This document shows, in pieces, positions 11,109 to 24,597 of a stretch of DNA of 64,000 bases. The notes under the pieces are model-generated. The model saw nothing but the letters and a program-made list of their open reading frames with translations. It did not search any database and was not told the origin of the DNA. The translations under genes and the position numbers were made by a program. This stretch comes from Tubulanus polymorphus (taxonomy: Eukaryota > Nemertea > Palaeonemertea > Tubulaniformes > Tubulanidae), in NCBI RefSeq assembly GCF_964204645.1, contig NC_134028.1, positions 26,882,153-26,946,152 on the forward strand, written 5' to 3'. Position 1 is the first letter of the stretch. The number at the start of each line of letters is the position of its first letter.

Positions 11109-14100
11109 GCACTGCGGGTACCCCATTTGAACACAGCTTAGTGTCTTTTCGATCGGAATCTGAGTTGAGCCGTCATTAAATCCTGAATCGGTGTAGATAA
11201 AAAAACCCGTCGAGTCGGGCTGATGCGGTTTGTTTTAATACAAACAAAAGCGATTACACGAACAGTTACGTCACGGAACGATGGGCTCGTGAATAAGCAC
11301 TCACGTCCAGCTCGAGTGAGAGACTGCTGAAGTGTTTTGTCAACCGGTTCAATCGAATTCCCGTCGCAAAACATCAGAATTTTCCGCTAATGATAAATTA
11401 TTGTCTATTTGCACGAGCAGCTTTTCTAAAATTTGACGTATCCGGATAAAGCGATGTCTAATGGTTTATTTTAGCTTTTCCAATCAGTGATTTTATTACT
11501 TAAGGAAACGAGCTGTTTACACAACCAGTCATTTTTAGCCGGATAGAATAAATACGTCGAGCAGGCGCAGGTATTAATAATGCAACCATCCTCTCCGTCG
11601 CTGTTTCCGCGTCGTTCACGTCTCCAATATATCTTCAACTGTTAATGCAATTTTAGACTCGGGTATTAACATCGAAATACAAACATAAAAAACCACTTTA
11701 AACTAATAAAGCCGTCATCAATTCTAACAATGAGTCTTAACACTGTTAAACTCGGTAAGGACTGATTTATCCAGCGGTAATAAAACGTCTCCTGATCACC
11801 TCCCCCTCCCCCTCCGCCCCCTCCCCGCCCGGCGCACTCGTCGCGTCACTGCCACTGATTTCAGTTTTCAAATACCGACACGACGTGACAGGTCGATCAT
11901 AAAGAACATCGTCTGATCGTTGATTTAGTCCCTCCGTCACCTATTCTACTGTTGACACTTTTAGTTTTTGTCCATGAAATGTTTGTGAATATAGATATCC
12001 ATGAGACAACGTTTTAATCAATTGAAATTAATCGGAATATGATTGAAAAGTCATTCAATTTATCCATCAATTTTCAGATATCTTTTATTTGAAGGCGGGG
12101 GGGTGCAACAATCGGAAGTATGAACAACTGGTTGAGACGGTTTATCATTGACGGTGATTCTGTAAAAGTTCCTGACAACCTCATAACTTATCCAAAGCTT
12201 TGTGCCAATTTTCCAAAAAAGATAACATCAAATGAATTAATTATATATGCTAGATTGAAACTGTCTGGTCAAAACAACACTTATCATTATATCATTCTAT
12301 TTATGGGAACAAAGCAATAATTACGTTAGTGCACTCATTATCTATAGATGCAAAATGCCGGCACAATCCATCGAGTATGAAATATTATTAATTCATTTAC
12401 AGGCCCTCGACTAACACTGCCATTATTTATAATCACTTGCAGACCATTCTCTGATCATTTTATACATTATCTAATATATTGGCAATTATGTGATTAGTTG
12501 AACGCTGTTAATAATAGACTAATAAATCCAGTCTCATTTTTGTGAAATATTCTTGCGCACTTTATGAACTACGGATGTTTTTTTTTGCTGTATGATTCGA
12601 ATAACGTTTTCCACCGAATCAAAGAATATTATAGGTCTTAATTGAAAGAAAATCCGAGTAAAAACCAACAGTTAACATGAAAGCGTTTGTTGTGTGACAG
12701 TATCGAACATCACAGAAACAGGAATATTCGAATAATCCAATTAAAGTGCTAATAATGCAGATGTTAAAATTCATTAATATATCATTTTGGTTTTTCAACA
12801 AACGCTTTAATATCAACTATGGGATTTTACTTACTGAGATCTGTAACAGCCTCTTTAACTCTAGTCTCTGAATCCCTTTAAAACGCAGCGACCGAAATCC
12901 CTAAAAAATTTAACTTCCGCTTATTTTTTGAGGTCCCAAGCTTTACATGCGCTTTCATTGGGATTCGAACCTAAACGAAAGCTGCCATATATGCTTGGAA
13001 TATGCATCTGAGGCACCTGACTTTTCCGGGGGTTGCACGCCCAAACTCCCGGATTTAGGAACGGCTCGCTCCTACAGCGCTCGTGTTCGAGTTCTTGCCA
13101 ATTTTGACCTGCCCAGGCCTTGATGTTCCCGACCCACAGTATTTATTATTTTTTTATCGTGACAAATCGATACCGCGCCTACGAGTAAACAATAAATAGA
13201 ATTAACCGAGTGAACAATTAAACAATAACCATCCATTAAGCGCTTTATAACGCTGTGACCTTCTCAAGACATTTCCTTTTAAAAATAGAAAGTAGAGCAG
13301 ATTTGGACGCTTTCACAATGGAACATCTAGAACAAATGGTTTTCCACTGACAGAAACACTGAGCTACTTTGAAACCCAGATAAAAATGTCAAGAGATGTT
13401 AATTCTATAGATGAGAAAGCCGCGAGCGAAATGTCATTATTTGCATTAAGTGGTGCGAGTAAAAATGCTTGACAAAGAAAAAACTGCAGTTGGATGATGC
13501 ATTCGATTGGAAAGTGACTTGAAGTCGAATTCTCTATCTGGCATTTTAGGCTTTCGGCAGATTAGACATTTCTCAGTGATATCTTGAACTTTAAACACAT
13601 GAGTGAATATTTATGCTCAATTGCCCTACAGGTTGCTCCGCGCGGTTTTTCCAGGCGGTACCAATGTTTAAATTTCACTGAGATAAATATTTGGCGAGTT
13701 AATCAGTAGATACGAGATTATTGAAAATATACATAGACACGAAATTAGGTTCGGATAGACCGCGAGGTGTTTTTGATCATTCCAGCTATTCGATCTGTGA
13801 CAGTCTTTCAGCGGGTATCAATTTTCATTCCGATTTCGCATAAAACGAAAACTCGTATAATGAAATGATAATGAAATCGACGTAAATAAAGAGACATGTT
13901 CGGTTATGCGCAAGTTAACTTTTGCAATTGAAATTCAGATACCAAAAACAATTCATTAAACGACAAAGGATGTCGGTGACAGCTTGCTGTTAATCATTCA
14001 TTCAAAATTGTAAGACGCGAAAAAAATAACTAAATGATAATTCTATTCCCTGCATAAGTTACGGATTGCGACAGATTCCATTTGGTTTTCCTCGTTTTAG

Positions 14101-15130
14101 TGAACCGATAACCTCACCTATACCGCAATCATAGGATACATATTTATTGCGGCGCGTCCCCCCGAGACCGGACAAACCGAATACACGTATAAACTCATTA
14201 TTCATATATTCCGAAAATACAGACAAAAAGTAGAATTTCATTTCAGGTTTGTCTTCTTTACAAACACACTACAGACATAGCGCGATTAATATTCGAATCT
14301 GAGCCGGTCGTCGTCTCGGTCGAGTTCCCTCGGTCGAGTGCTTACTGCTGTTTTTTATGAAGTATATGTAAGTCTGGGTGCAACATATGTTACGGATTAA
14401 ATGATATCTAGTTCGTTAATTCGATCGCTATTAGCCGTAAAATATTTCCAGATCGATATTTACTGAGGAAAGAAACCATGTTATATGATGTCATGTCTAG
14501 CTGGCTATACGTGTGTCTATAGATAAACCCGGACGCAGCGAATGAACGATTTGTAATCACATAAAACGCGTCTAATGTATAAGATCGCTGATGATAATTC
14601 TAACATCTCTCCAGTAAACCACGTATAAAACTGTATACGATAAGTATCTAAGTACACGTGGCTCCAATTCGACCCACCATCAACTTCCATTTCGAAACGA
14701 TTTTAATTCTTTAAAATCAAATTCATACTAAAATCAAACAATGCTCGTGTTTTGCCTATTCCTGTAGCTATCAATCGTCGAGCCCGACGTATACACGACT
14801 CAGGGAAACACTCGGAAACATGTTTCTTTAACCTGTTTCTGTGTTTCCTTGCATCGCGTACGTTGGGTTTTACACATGTTTTATCCTGCGAGGATTAAAC
14901 CCACTCTCTTCATAATAATGGTCAACGCCCTATTGACGGACACACACATATACCCTTTAGCTCTGGGAGAAAAGAACGATGACGTCACAGGTACGGCCTC
15001 GATAGGCGTTCCTAAAATAAGTATTCGGACTGCAATTTGTTCTAGAGTCGATGAGTTAACCATGGACTGTAGTAGGCGATATACGTAGTTCATAATGTAA
15101 CTAAATCACAAATTGCTTCCGATAAACGAA

Positions 15131-15188
15131 CAATGAATTAACCGACAAACAGAAACATAACAATGAATTAACCGACAAACAGAAACAT
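15131..15188. repeat. 30-bp tandem duplication
   Basis: Two adjacent identical copies of a segment starting CAATGAATTAACCGACAAAC; the second lacks only the last two bases. The absence of divergence indicates a recent duplication. Confidence 0.9.
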
Positions 15189-16236
15189 CTGCGAAAATCA
15201 TCAAAATCGAAAAATAAGTGCTCTTCGACAATTTATAGATTTTCCACTTCAAATGCAGTTCTATAAGCGAATAACGTTGGTAATTCATGATTTGGATTTA
15301 ATCTAACGCAGTTTAGAAAGGCGACATATATTTCATAACGTATCATATACTGTATATCGAACGTGTTGAGTATGGACGATGATATTAAACCCATTGAAAC
15401 TTTCGAATATAATTTAACCCTTAAAACAATGAATACATACGACAGCGAGCAAACTGAACACACGTATATACGGTACATAATGAAGCATTTATACTTACGC
15501 TTATCACGCAATATATTTCATCATCTTTTTTTTACATTTTCAATAGTTTCTTTATGAAATATTGTTTATGTTTGTTTGTTTGTTTTTAAACTCGTACGAA
15601 CTTTGGAATTGTTAGTTTGTAATATATGTACAGCCGTTAGCCGTGTATGCGAGTGTGTTAACTACTGTACAAACTGTGGTTCCTCCGTTCAATGTTTCTC
15701 TTCCGCGATATTTCGCTCAATATTCACTATATCACGACTTTTCGAAACGTTCTCCGATTAACGAATTGGGGGAAAGCATTTTTAAATCCCAAATATTTCA
15801 ACGTCATACGTCAGACGTCATCAGACAATATTCCGAAATAAAGCGGTGTTTTTTCCGTACCATTCTGCGTACAAAACATCTACCGCCGAAGTTCGTTTGA
15901 GGAATCGATGATTTCCTATCGAAGCAAAGTCTTCATCGTCATCATCATCGAATGAATGTACTTATACAACGGGTTCAACCTGTCTTGTTCATATATTTAT
16001 ATATATTATATATATGTATATTATATATACATTATTTACAAGTCGGATTCTACAAGTGGCATCACCCAAACACAATCAGCTTCAACTCAGCATTCAATCG
16101 CTGTCTCTATCCATACATATCATTATTCGGCCCATCGGGACAGAGCCGATTTATAATGCACTTAGCGGTCAGTTTCTGAGGTACATTTTATGAGATAAAA
16201 TCTGCATATTGTAATATTTCTTACACTCATTTACCA

Positions 16237-17394
16237 TCAGTGGATGCTACGGGAATTCAAATTCGCCAATTCCATTTTATCGTGGTTGCCTATATCGATA
16301 TCGTCGTCATCCGACGGTATTTCGTTAACGTTACAGCTACGGTTTGAGTTCTGTTGTGTGCGCCGCGGTAAAACACTCGTCTCAACGGTCAGCGCCGAAT
16401 TGACGTCGGCGGCTGCCGAACATTTAAAGGCTTTGGCAAAACTCTTTCTAAAGTTATCGCTGAGAAAAGCGTATAAAATCGGATTTAACATACTATTGGC
16501 GTAACTAAATACTGTTAGAAATTGCATTATAATGATTTTTGCGCGACCTTTTTCGGCCGACGAGTTCTCCTTGCTCAGGAAGGTCAGATGTACTTGAAAT
16601 ATCCAAAACGGCAACCAACATATTACATAAACGGCAATGACGGTTAGGACCATGCGAGTGACTTTGCGATGCGATTTCTTCTTTTCTTTCGACTGTTTCA
16701 TGTGCGGACCGACCCTCTTCAATCTAGCTAACACTAGACTGTAGAATACGACGATTAACGAAACGGGTATCGCGAACGCGAGAAGGAACGTATACCAGAC
16801 GAATGCTTTATCCGGCGGTATCGGCTGACCACTCGGCCACAGTATCGTACATCGTGGTAGACCATCGCGATCCCAATATAAATTCGCGTATAGAATCACC
16901 GGTACCATGACCAGTAACGATAGAGTCCATACGCCTAAACAAACGAGCTTCGATATCAGCGGTGTTCTGTAACGCATCGACGTTATCGGGTGACAAACGG
17001 CTAAGTATCTATCGGTGCCCATCACTGCCAATGAGAAAACGCTAGTAAACCAGTTAGTCGAGGTGAGAATCAGAAAGATTTTACACACGTGAACTCCAAA
17101 TATCCAATATTTTTTGAACATCGTCACAATGAGTAACGGCAGTCCGATCAAGAACGACATATCGGCCACCGCTAGATTTAAGATGTACATGTTCGTTACT
17201 GTTTTCATTTTTGCGTAACGCAGTATAACGAATATAACCAAACCGTTACCGAACAATCCGGCTATACAGATAATGATCTGTAATAGCGTGGCGATTACAT
17301 CGACTACAACATTCACGTCTCCGGGACCACCTCTTCTCGTACAGTTATCCGTTACATTTAAAGTACAAAAATATTCACTTGAATTATTCGACAT
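16237..17394 (-). CDS. Class A peptide GPCR, allatostatin-C/somatostatin receptor type
   Basis: A complete single-exon gene of 385 residues encodes a seven-transmembrane receptor, expected at the plasma membrane and coupled to G proteins (Gi/o in this family). N-glycosylation sites are at N3, N4, N13 and N17. Helices lie at about 33-58, 70-94, 104-127, 150-170, 198-222, 247-270 and 286-310. Visible hallmarks are LAVAD (TM2), the Cys104-Cys182 pair, DRYLAVCHP at 128-136, CWLPFW at 259-264 and NPILYAFLSDNF at 304-315, followed by a probable palmitoylated Cys325 and an acidic tail. TM3-TM4 (TSTNWFTSVF, RYRTPLISK, MVPVILYAN) fits protostome allatostatin-C receptors best. The Asp that binds somatostatin in vertebrate receptors (TM3) is replaced by Thr at about 111. 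Opioid or galanin-type receptors are less likely alternatives. The start is the first Met before the glycosylated N-terminus. No intron interrupts the coding region; 5' UTR introns are possible. Confidence 0.93.
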   Translation of the reverse strand: MSNNSSEYFCTLNVTDNCTRRGGPGDVNVVVDVIATLLQIIICIAGLFGNGLVIFVILRYAKMKTVTNMYILNLAVADMSFLIGLPLLIVTMFKKYWIFGVHVCKIFLILTSTNWFTSVFSLAVMGTDRYLAVCHPITSMRYRTPLISKLVCLGVWTLSLLVMVPVILYANLYWDRDGLPRCTILWPSGQPIPPDKAFVWYTFLLAFAIPVSLIVVFYSLVLARLKRVGPHMKQSKEKKKSHRKVTRMVLTVIAVYVICWLPFWIFQVHLTFLSKENSSAEKGRAKIIIMQFLTVFSYANSMLNPILYAFLSDNFRKSFAKAFKCSAAADVNSALTVETSVLPRRTQQNSNRSCNVNEIPSDDDDIDIGNHDKMELANLNSRSIH

Positions 17395-18140
17395 CGTTTT
17401 TGTTTTTGTTTTCTTATTTTCTGATTCGAATAATATACTTTAGATGATACAGCGACGATATACTTGGTCTTACTTGTATTTGAATTTTATAAATGCGCCC
17501 AGCCTTCCATTGATTAGTATCGGTGACGATTAACTAGTTTTTAACGATATTTCACCCGCTGCTCGGCAGCTATAGCATATATCGTGTCTTGTACGGGTGA
17601 TGTCGTTATTTCCGCGCTCACAAAAAAACACACAGCGTCGTTGCTTCTGCAGTTTACGTTAACAGCGAATTGTATCTCCGCGGAGATTCGTAAAAGTATC
17701 TCACAATAGACGACAGTGTTCTACTAGCCATGCGTCGAACATCGGTGGAGACTTCAAAAAAGTGACGACGGTTCCTGTTGAACATCGATAAAACCGGCTG
17801 TAAAATCCGCGTGAGTCGACGGGACCAGAAAGTTCTTTTAGCTGTCAAATATGTCACTTGGGTGTTGAAAGCCACTAAACAACGCAAAGCACGTATTGAT
17901 CTCAAACTACTGGAATCTTTCCTAAAAGCGGTGTCGATGTCTCGGAGTGTGAGATTCTGTACGGCAGCGAGACGCGACTAGCTGTTGCCTTTCTCAGCGA
18001 ACGTTTCAGCGAGCAGTGACGTCATGAGAGCAACGCTTCTGGCGCAGAACGTGTGCGATGTACTGACGAACGCAACAGCAGCGGCAGCAGCAGCGGCTGC
18101 GAACACGCGCGTGCGCGAGGATCTGCCGTCAGGGCCATGA
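17395..18140 (-). promoter_or_regulatory. Upstream region of the GPCR gene with a CRE
   Basis: This region lies directly upstream of the receptor start codon and is richer in GC and CpG than its surroundings, especially 17940-18140. A full CRE palindrome, TGACGTCA, lies at 18017-18024, about 620 bp from the ATG. No clear TATA box or initiator could be assigned. A role as promoter is inferred from position. Confidence 0.35.
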
Positions 18141-20191
18141 CGTGATTATTAATCACAATGTCAACGATGACGACTTCAACGTAATGACATCTATTTACTG
18201 CATGATGAATTGAGACAGAGAGAAATATCTGCAGAATTAATATATTTCACCTTCGAGTCAACAATGCGTGGGCGCTGCCGGTGAACCTAAACAATACAAC
18301 TTGACATAACCGATCCTCAAATCACGCATAGCCTACACCGTCAACTTGTTTTTAGCACTGAAGAAATAATAATAGTTCGTTATTTCTTTTCCTCATTTTC
18401 AAAGATCAAAGCAAGCGCTGTTGCATAAGCCGTTCGTTCGAGCGAGTAAAAAGCTTTTATAGGAAACCTTTCACGATGCCGAATATTTCAGCCCCCGTAG
18501 AAAACCCCGACTCATAGATCAGAATTATTTCTAACTCAAAGCGGTAGATATCTTGTCATAAGAATCAAATTGTCAGACTTGTGAATTCCTGCCGTGTATA
18601 GACAGCCTTTTCCTTTCGCAATTAGGTTCAATGTATTGCGACGATGGATAAAAAGAGCGTTAGGTCCGTCCGCATCTATTTCTATTCCAGTAACGTGTTA
18701 TTACGTCCAATTCGGTTCATTATCTCTTATTGTGTTCTAGCATAGGTTTCTTTGTGACGCTATAGAAGAATAGAAGTTCATACGTGAATGATATCTTCAT
18801 TTATTAGTATTCTTAAGCGACGGACCCGCAATTTCTAGTAAGTGATTATACAACATTTCATCATCAATTGTTATTTGGCGAATATACCTATTATCGTGTA
18901 TAGTTACCATATTATTGACGAATAAACGCCATAATGTATATATCTAGATGTAATATTAATCCTAATTATATGCAATAAAGATGATTAATGCAATTAACAT
19001 CAATTGGTCGTACACGTAAAAAAAGTGGTGCGCGTAGTCTGCGTAATCTCCGCTGGAGAGACATTCAACGACAGAGCTTTGTACGTAAATCGAGACGTCG
19101 TAACGCGATAGATCTCAATTAATCGACCAGGAACGGCTCAATCTGAATTTCACCTCGCGGGAATGTCTTATTAGTAATATGATTAATACCCGTTCCTGAT
19201 CGACTAACCTTATTACGAAGTCTATATATGTAAGAATAGCAGGAATTCGATTGCAGATCACTTGTATCTATCTATCTATAGGAAGCACACATTTACATCA
19301 TTGATCACGGCGTAATTTGGTTTACAATATGATGTTATTGAGACTTAACTCAATTGCGCTCATAATCCTATGTTATATCTCGATTTGTATCTGAATCGAG
19401 TCATCTCAACACTACAATCCCCCCCTCCCCTCCCCCTCCCCCCCTGAATGAAAATAAAAGTCACATGTACTACGCCAAGTTCGGCTGTTATTTGAGTAAA
19501 CGACTGTTTGTGTTATTAGTTCATTATGCATACCGTGACGTCACTAGGTTATAGAACGCCATCTCTCGGTATTTTACTGTTGGAAATTAGAAAATGTAAA
19601 CCCCTTAAGACACACTCTATGCATCCCTGTATACAAAATCTGACCACCGTATGTGCCGCGATATAAAGAGTAGGTCTAGAATTAACGGGATACATTTCTT
19701 CACCACCGTCCGATCATCATTTTTACGCGCACACGGAGCTGCGCACACAGCGCACACGGCACACACGGTGCTAACGACATATGTCATAATAATCAAAGGC
19801 AGTTGGTAAGAAGATTACACACAGTGCCTTGTGTTCTCTGGCTTGTGATGTCGGTGCAGCTGAAAATAATTAATAACTGGAGTAATTAATGAATAAAGCG
19901 GTATAGAGGACAGTGGAAGACAGTGGACATAATCGCATTGTACACAATATATGCGTCTCGTGACCAGTGACAATAAGTTATATTATATACTATAGTTCCG
20001 CGAGGGCTTCGAAAATTCTCAGCTTAGATGAATATTCAAAATGAAAAGAGTGTAAATTCGGGATCCACTTTTAAAGGGATTTTGCTTATCGATAATGAGT
20101 AACTGATTTTTATCTTGATTATGTATATAATTTGTAAATATTCGACTCGCTTATCAGCCGCTTAATGCCGCGTTACGATTAGGTTGTTCCG
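18141..20191. other. Intergenic region, no gene recognised
   Basis: No supported coding region. It holds an imperfect inverted repeat at 19131-19206, a C-rich run at 19417-19444 and a CRE palindrome at 19536-19543. Confidence 0.6.
19131..19206. repeat. Imperfect inverted repeat
   Basis: TCGACCAGGAACGG on the left pairs with CCGTTCCTGATCGA on the right (13 of 14 positions), with about 50 bases between. This could be a small MITE or hairpin. No coding content. Confidence 0.45.
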
Positions 20192-20297
20192 GATCCAGTT
20201 CCATAGTTGTGAGTTAGACGTTTACTCTGAGTTAAAATTAGTTCTTTTTCAAGTTAACTCTGAGTTAGATCTTAACTCACAACTTTGGAACTGGATC
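20192..20297. mobile_element. Palindromic MITE-like element, copy B
   Basis: Ends are GATCCAGTTCCA and TGGAACTGGATC, an exact 12-bp inverted repeat. The interior carries the same GAGTTA, GTTAACTCTGAGTTA and TTAGTTC blocks as copy A at 8508-8607. The outer GATC part of the terminal repeat is not shared with copy A, so the true element boundary is uncertain. Confidence 0.6.
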
Positions 20298-20870
20298 TTG
20301 ATCTACATTTAGTGCGTTAACTTCGTTTACAATCCCAAGTTTTTTAACAAGTTCTTAGACATTAAACGTTAACTCTGACACTGTTAGTGGTCTTTCAGGG
20401 CTAGTAGTATTCCCGTCATAACCGAGGTTCTCACGATTGCTCGCATAACATTGAAGCATCTTTCTATTGTTAAAGGTTTCTTCTACTGCATCATTTATCA
20501 ACGTCGTTCACCTTGGATTCATCGTCCTATAACAAATCATCGGTTCTTTGTTTAGAGAGAAACAATGCAAGCTTTCGAGTAGAGCTTAAACACAGATAGT
20601 TTATACCCGTTAAACAAAGCTATACTCTAAAAATACGTAAACCCAATTAGAAATAAATACTTAAAAACAGCTTCCAAGAAATACAACAAAAGAAGTTCAG
20701 CTCTACAGTTATAAAGAAACCTGGAACCGGTTTAGTAGATCGATTTAAAGTGTTATCATTCGCGATGGCAAAATACAAACAAAACTTTGCTTTAAGTAAT
20801 CTGTGAAACGGATAGTTTTACCTGCTCTCTACGTCACCACCCGGCACATTATATAGATAAATAATCAGAA

Positions 20871-20964
20871 AGACTTGCGATCACACGGAGACTTGCGATC
20901 ACACGGAGACTTGCGATCACACGGAGACTTGCGATCACACGGAGACTTGCGATCACACGGAGAC
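20871..20964 (+). repeat. 18-bp minisatellite, 5 copies
   Basis: Five identical tandem copies of AGACTTGCGATCACACGG followed by a 4-base partial copy. The unit length is a multiple of three, so one frame stays open and would repeat SHGDLR. There is no other sign of coding. Confidence 0.9.
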
Positions 20965-21660
20965 GATTTGTCACTCAATAATGTACACAAAACAGAAGTT
21001 CGAGTTGAATATTCTCAAACACAGTCCTTAAATAAATCATTGAATAAATCGATGCCCAAAGCAACTTCTTAAAACTGAAATTCTGACGATTCTATTTTTA
21101 CACTACAGAGTCTTGTCGCGTTATCGTTTGCCACGATTCTTGGCGCATATCTGTCATTGACTTTTTAAATGATCATAAAAATATGATAAGTTTCAAGGTT
21201 TTGTAAGTAATCAAACGTGTTTATACAGGCAACGTTGGCGGCATTTAGATAAATTACTGCCTAGTTTATTATCGCAATTTATTTCCAAACTTGACGTTAT
21301 TTGAATTGGGAGGCTGCTGCGCAGTTTGTTCACGGTTATATTAGAATTAATTGATGTAGTAGTCGTGCTGTTTGCCACTTCAAAACGGTGCAACCATAAA
21401 ATCAGCTTCATCCCCGTCGAAACGTATGAGTGCTAATGAACAACATCCCAGCAGATCGGTTTCAAGTTGTAAAAATAAGTTCGCTTACGATCAATTATGA
21501 CCTGGTTTTTATACTCCCGGAGCCTCCGATAAACAACACATTTCCTTCTGTAATTCTCCGTGTATATATAGGTTTGGTATTTTATTTAAGTAACTAAGAG
21601 TAGAAAAGAAGTTGATTCTAAAATGTAGAATTAGGACGTAGAAGGCCTATTGCTATAAGT

Positions 21661-21800
21661 GATGAGAATCTGGTAGATCCTCACTTGCCACATGTAGAAC
21701 TCACGATTGGAAAAGTAGTTCTGACGTTCTACTCTTCACTAGCGACACCTGGTGGATCCTCACGTGCCCAAACTGGAAACCTCGATTGCCACAGTAGCGG
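21661..21800 (+). repeat. Two tandem copies of the GGATCCTCAC repeat family
   Basis: GGTAGATCCTCACTTGCCACA near 21671 and GGTGGATCCTCACGTGCCC near 21751 begin two related segments about 80 bp apart. The second is preceded by CACTAGCGACACCT, a motif also found in reverse orientation near 33.28 and 37.39 kb. Confidence 0.45.
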
Positions 21801-24597
21801 CGGAAGTCCCTGCAGAGAACATGTCCACGGCCAATAACTAGTAGACACAACTTTCATAGAATTTGTTTGTCCTATAATTCGCCAAGTGGAAGGCTTTTTC
21901 TGAATACGATAAGGCGCGAAATAATCTCCTCGAATTCGTATCGGATAATTGAGTAGTGCGTTTATTTTTCACACGTTCGCTGTTGAGATGTTTTGAAGGG
22001 TTTTTTATGGAAATGATTGATAAATTGAACTTCAGCTACACGTGATATTCGTACCCGATATAACAACCTATTATTGTCGACGCGTATCCCGTCGTCACAG
22101 CACGATCTGGATCTGTACAGGTGAGCTCAACAATTATGAAGAATAATAATCCTAAATTTGGATCTTCTCTTCTTCTACGGATGAAGTTCTTGCCGATCGA
22201 TCGTCAAGTAACAGGTGCGCCGTGGCTTGATGATTGGAAATATACATCCGTGCAGATTAGGCGATAGAACACCGTGCGATTATACATAAGACAGTTAATA
22301 GAGTTCTTCGCCATGTTGTTCTGCGTGCATTAATTTTTCAGGGTAGGAGGTTTGCAACCATTGAAACTTCACCGATAACCTCAGTGTCTGATAAAACCAC
22401 GGACACGAACGATATTCTCTCGATACTTTTTAGATTAACTGTGGCTTCAAACCACCAGAAATCCAGTTTCACCAAACCGATTGTTATAGGTACACTAGGG
22501 TCGTAGAGCGACGGAGATCTCTGTAAGAGACAATCACTGCCAGGAATGGGTGATTCGAAAACGTGCTTTCCGGCACGTTTCGTTACAGGTCATCGATGGT
22601 CAGCTCGATGTCGTGAATAGGCGCGTCGTCGATGTAAACTCATTTATTCATGAAGAAAAAAGATGTATCTACTACCAAACAGGTAGAAAGACAGATTTTT
22701 GATAAAACCAGGCAGACGGTACCGACAAGAACTGGGAGATCTGTAACCCATGGTGATGATGTCGAGCTGATTTTGCTTATCTTTAATGGAGTATAGGATT
22801 ATAGCGTGGAGGCCCGTAAACATGTTTACTTTAGTGTTCCAGGTTAAATCTGTCGGCGGCCGACGTTTAGGGGAGCGAGCACTGAACAAACATCGACGTC
22901 GTCATATCAGCCGATAATTATCTGCGTCCAGAATTTACATTGCTAGATCATTAGAAAATGTTCCAGCAGAGATTGATGTTTAAAATACAAACGACGATGC
23001 GTGCCACGGTTGCCGTGCACTTGTTCACCTCTTAAGACTGTTCGTTTTTATGAGAAAAGTTCGATAGACAAACATAATTCCAATTTACATTCAATTTGGT
23101 TTCCGTGGACTTGTCGCTGTTTATCTTCGATTCGATGAATCATCCAGAATATTGTAAGAAGAAAAAATATCTCTTGTTACGAACGTTTTGGAAACTGAAT
23201 CAGATTTGATAAAATACTATGAATCCGTGTTTGGTGATATCGTGAAGACGATTCCACAATAATGACGAATAACAAAGTCCGAAAATGTTTTCTAGAACTA
23301 GGAGTTTATTCCACGTTTCGAATAGTCATCTTCAGGTCAAGGAATCATCTTCGGACTTAATTTTGTCGTTATCATTTCGGGATTCTCTCTACATGACCCA
23401 TTGAATATTTGAAGTTTGGAGTTTCTTTTTATGTATAACATAACCTACAAACACGATATTATTCGACCTGAGACCATTTCGAACAGAAGACAAATAACGA
23501 CTTATTTCAAAGATAATGAGTAACTGTAGGAATTGTGAAATTATCATTCATTGTGACGTCTATGAATACTTCATTGTATTCTACTTAGATTCCGATTGAT
23601 TTTGAGACATGTTCTGTATAGATAAACGTCAAAGGCGTTATTTCATTTCTAACAATATTCATCGCAATACTTATACGGATTCTGTTGGGATATTTATTGC
23701 GCTGTATAATAACGAGATACATTGAATTATACTTACTGTCTCCAGATTAAGTTAAAAGAACATTAAAAGAGGGCAGGTCTGTAGGATGAAACAGGGCACT
23801 TTTGCAAAATATCTGGGGGGGGGGGGGCTGTAAACTATACTACACAGATCTACACACGTAGTTGAATAGTTGATGATTTAGAATAGTTTGGTTTGAAGTC
23901 TCGAAACGCTGAGAGGAGTGTGCACGTCTAATACCTGTTGCTTGTGGTATTTCTGTCCCGAGCAGGTGAAGATTTACTTTCACCTGTTCTTATCTTTGCA
24001 CTGATTAGTTATTGTTTCCGTTCGTTTTTGTTTAGATGTTTTTTATTACCAGCCGCAGGGTCGACCAGAGTTTAAACGCTATCCATCATAGACTAACCCT
24101 TTTCACCTCTTCGCCCCTCTGTGCGATTACATGAGATATGCGCTAAAAAGAGTTGAAATTTTAGATATTTATACTACGCCATCCTGCAGCGGTGGGGATT
24201 CGAACCTGGAGATATCGCGAGACTCTTTAGATACCAAAATAGACTCGAAAATACTATATTAATGGAGAACCAACAGTTAGCAGCTAATCCCGTGAAATAT
24301 CAGAATTCTGGAATCAAAATTCACTAAGATATCGATGATTCAAAAGTGGGCATTTCCTCCGAACCGGTTGGGGCCGCAATAAAACACTTAAAGGTCTTCA
24401 GATTTAACTTCGAATTTCATATATAAATCCTACAATAGGTCCCTTGAATTATACATGACTTAAAAGTGTACAATTTCCGGTAATATGCCTGATAAGAGGT
24501 GTTGTGAGAGGGCATGTACCATTGTTGAATAGTCTCGACCACACGTGACTGGTCACCTCACTGACTGGCCATACTTCCAAACTCAGTCATATACTAG

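Larger units (their letters stand above)
10523..16236. other. Intergenic region, no gene recognised
   Basis: No supported coding region. It contains a repeat copy at 11066-11108, a C-rich run near 11803-11830, a CRE palindrome at 14980-14987, a 30-bp direct duplication at 15131-15188 and short TA-rich runs near 15.99-16.03 kb just downstream of the GPCR. Confidence 0.6.

Noticed and set aside
23295-23345. Hammerhead-ribozyme-like CTGAAGATGA...CGAAAC string on the minus strand
   Set aside because: The core is CTGAAGA rather than CTGATGA and the required stems do not form; probably a fragment of a dispersed repeat.
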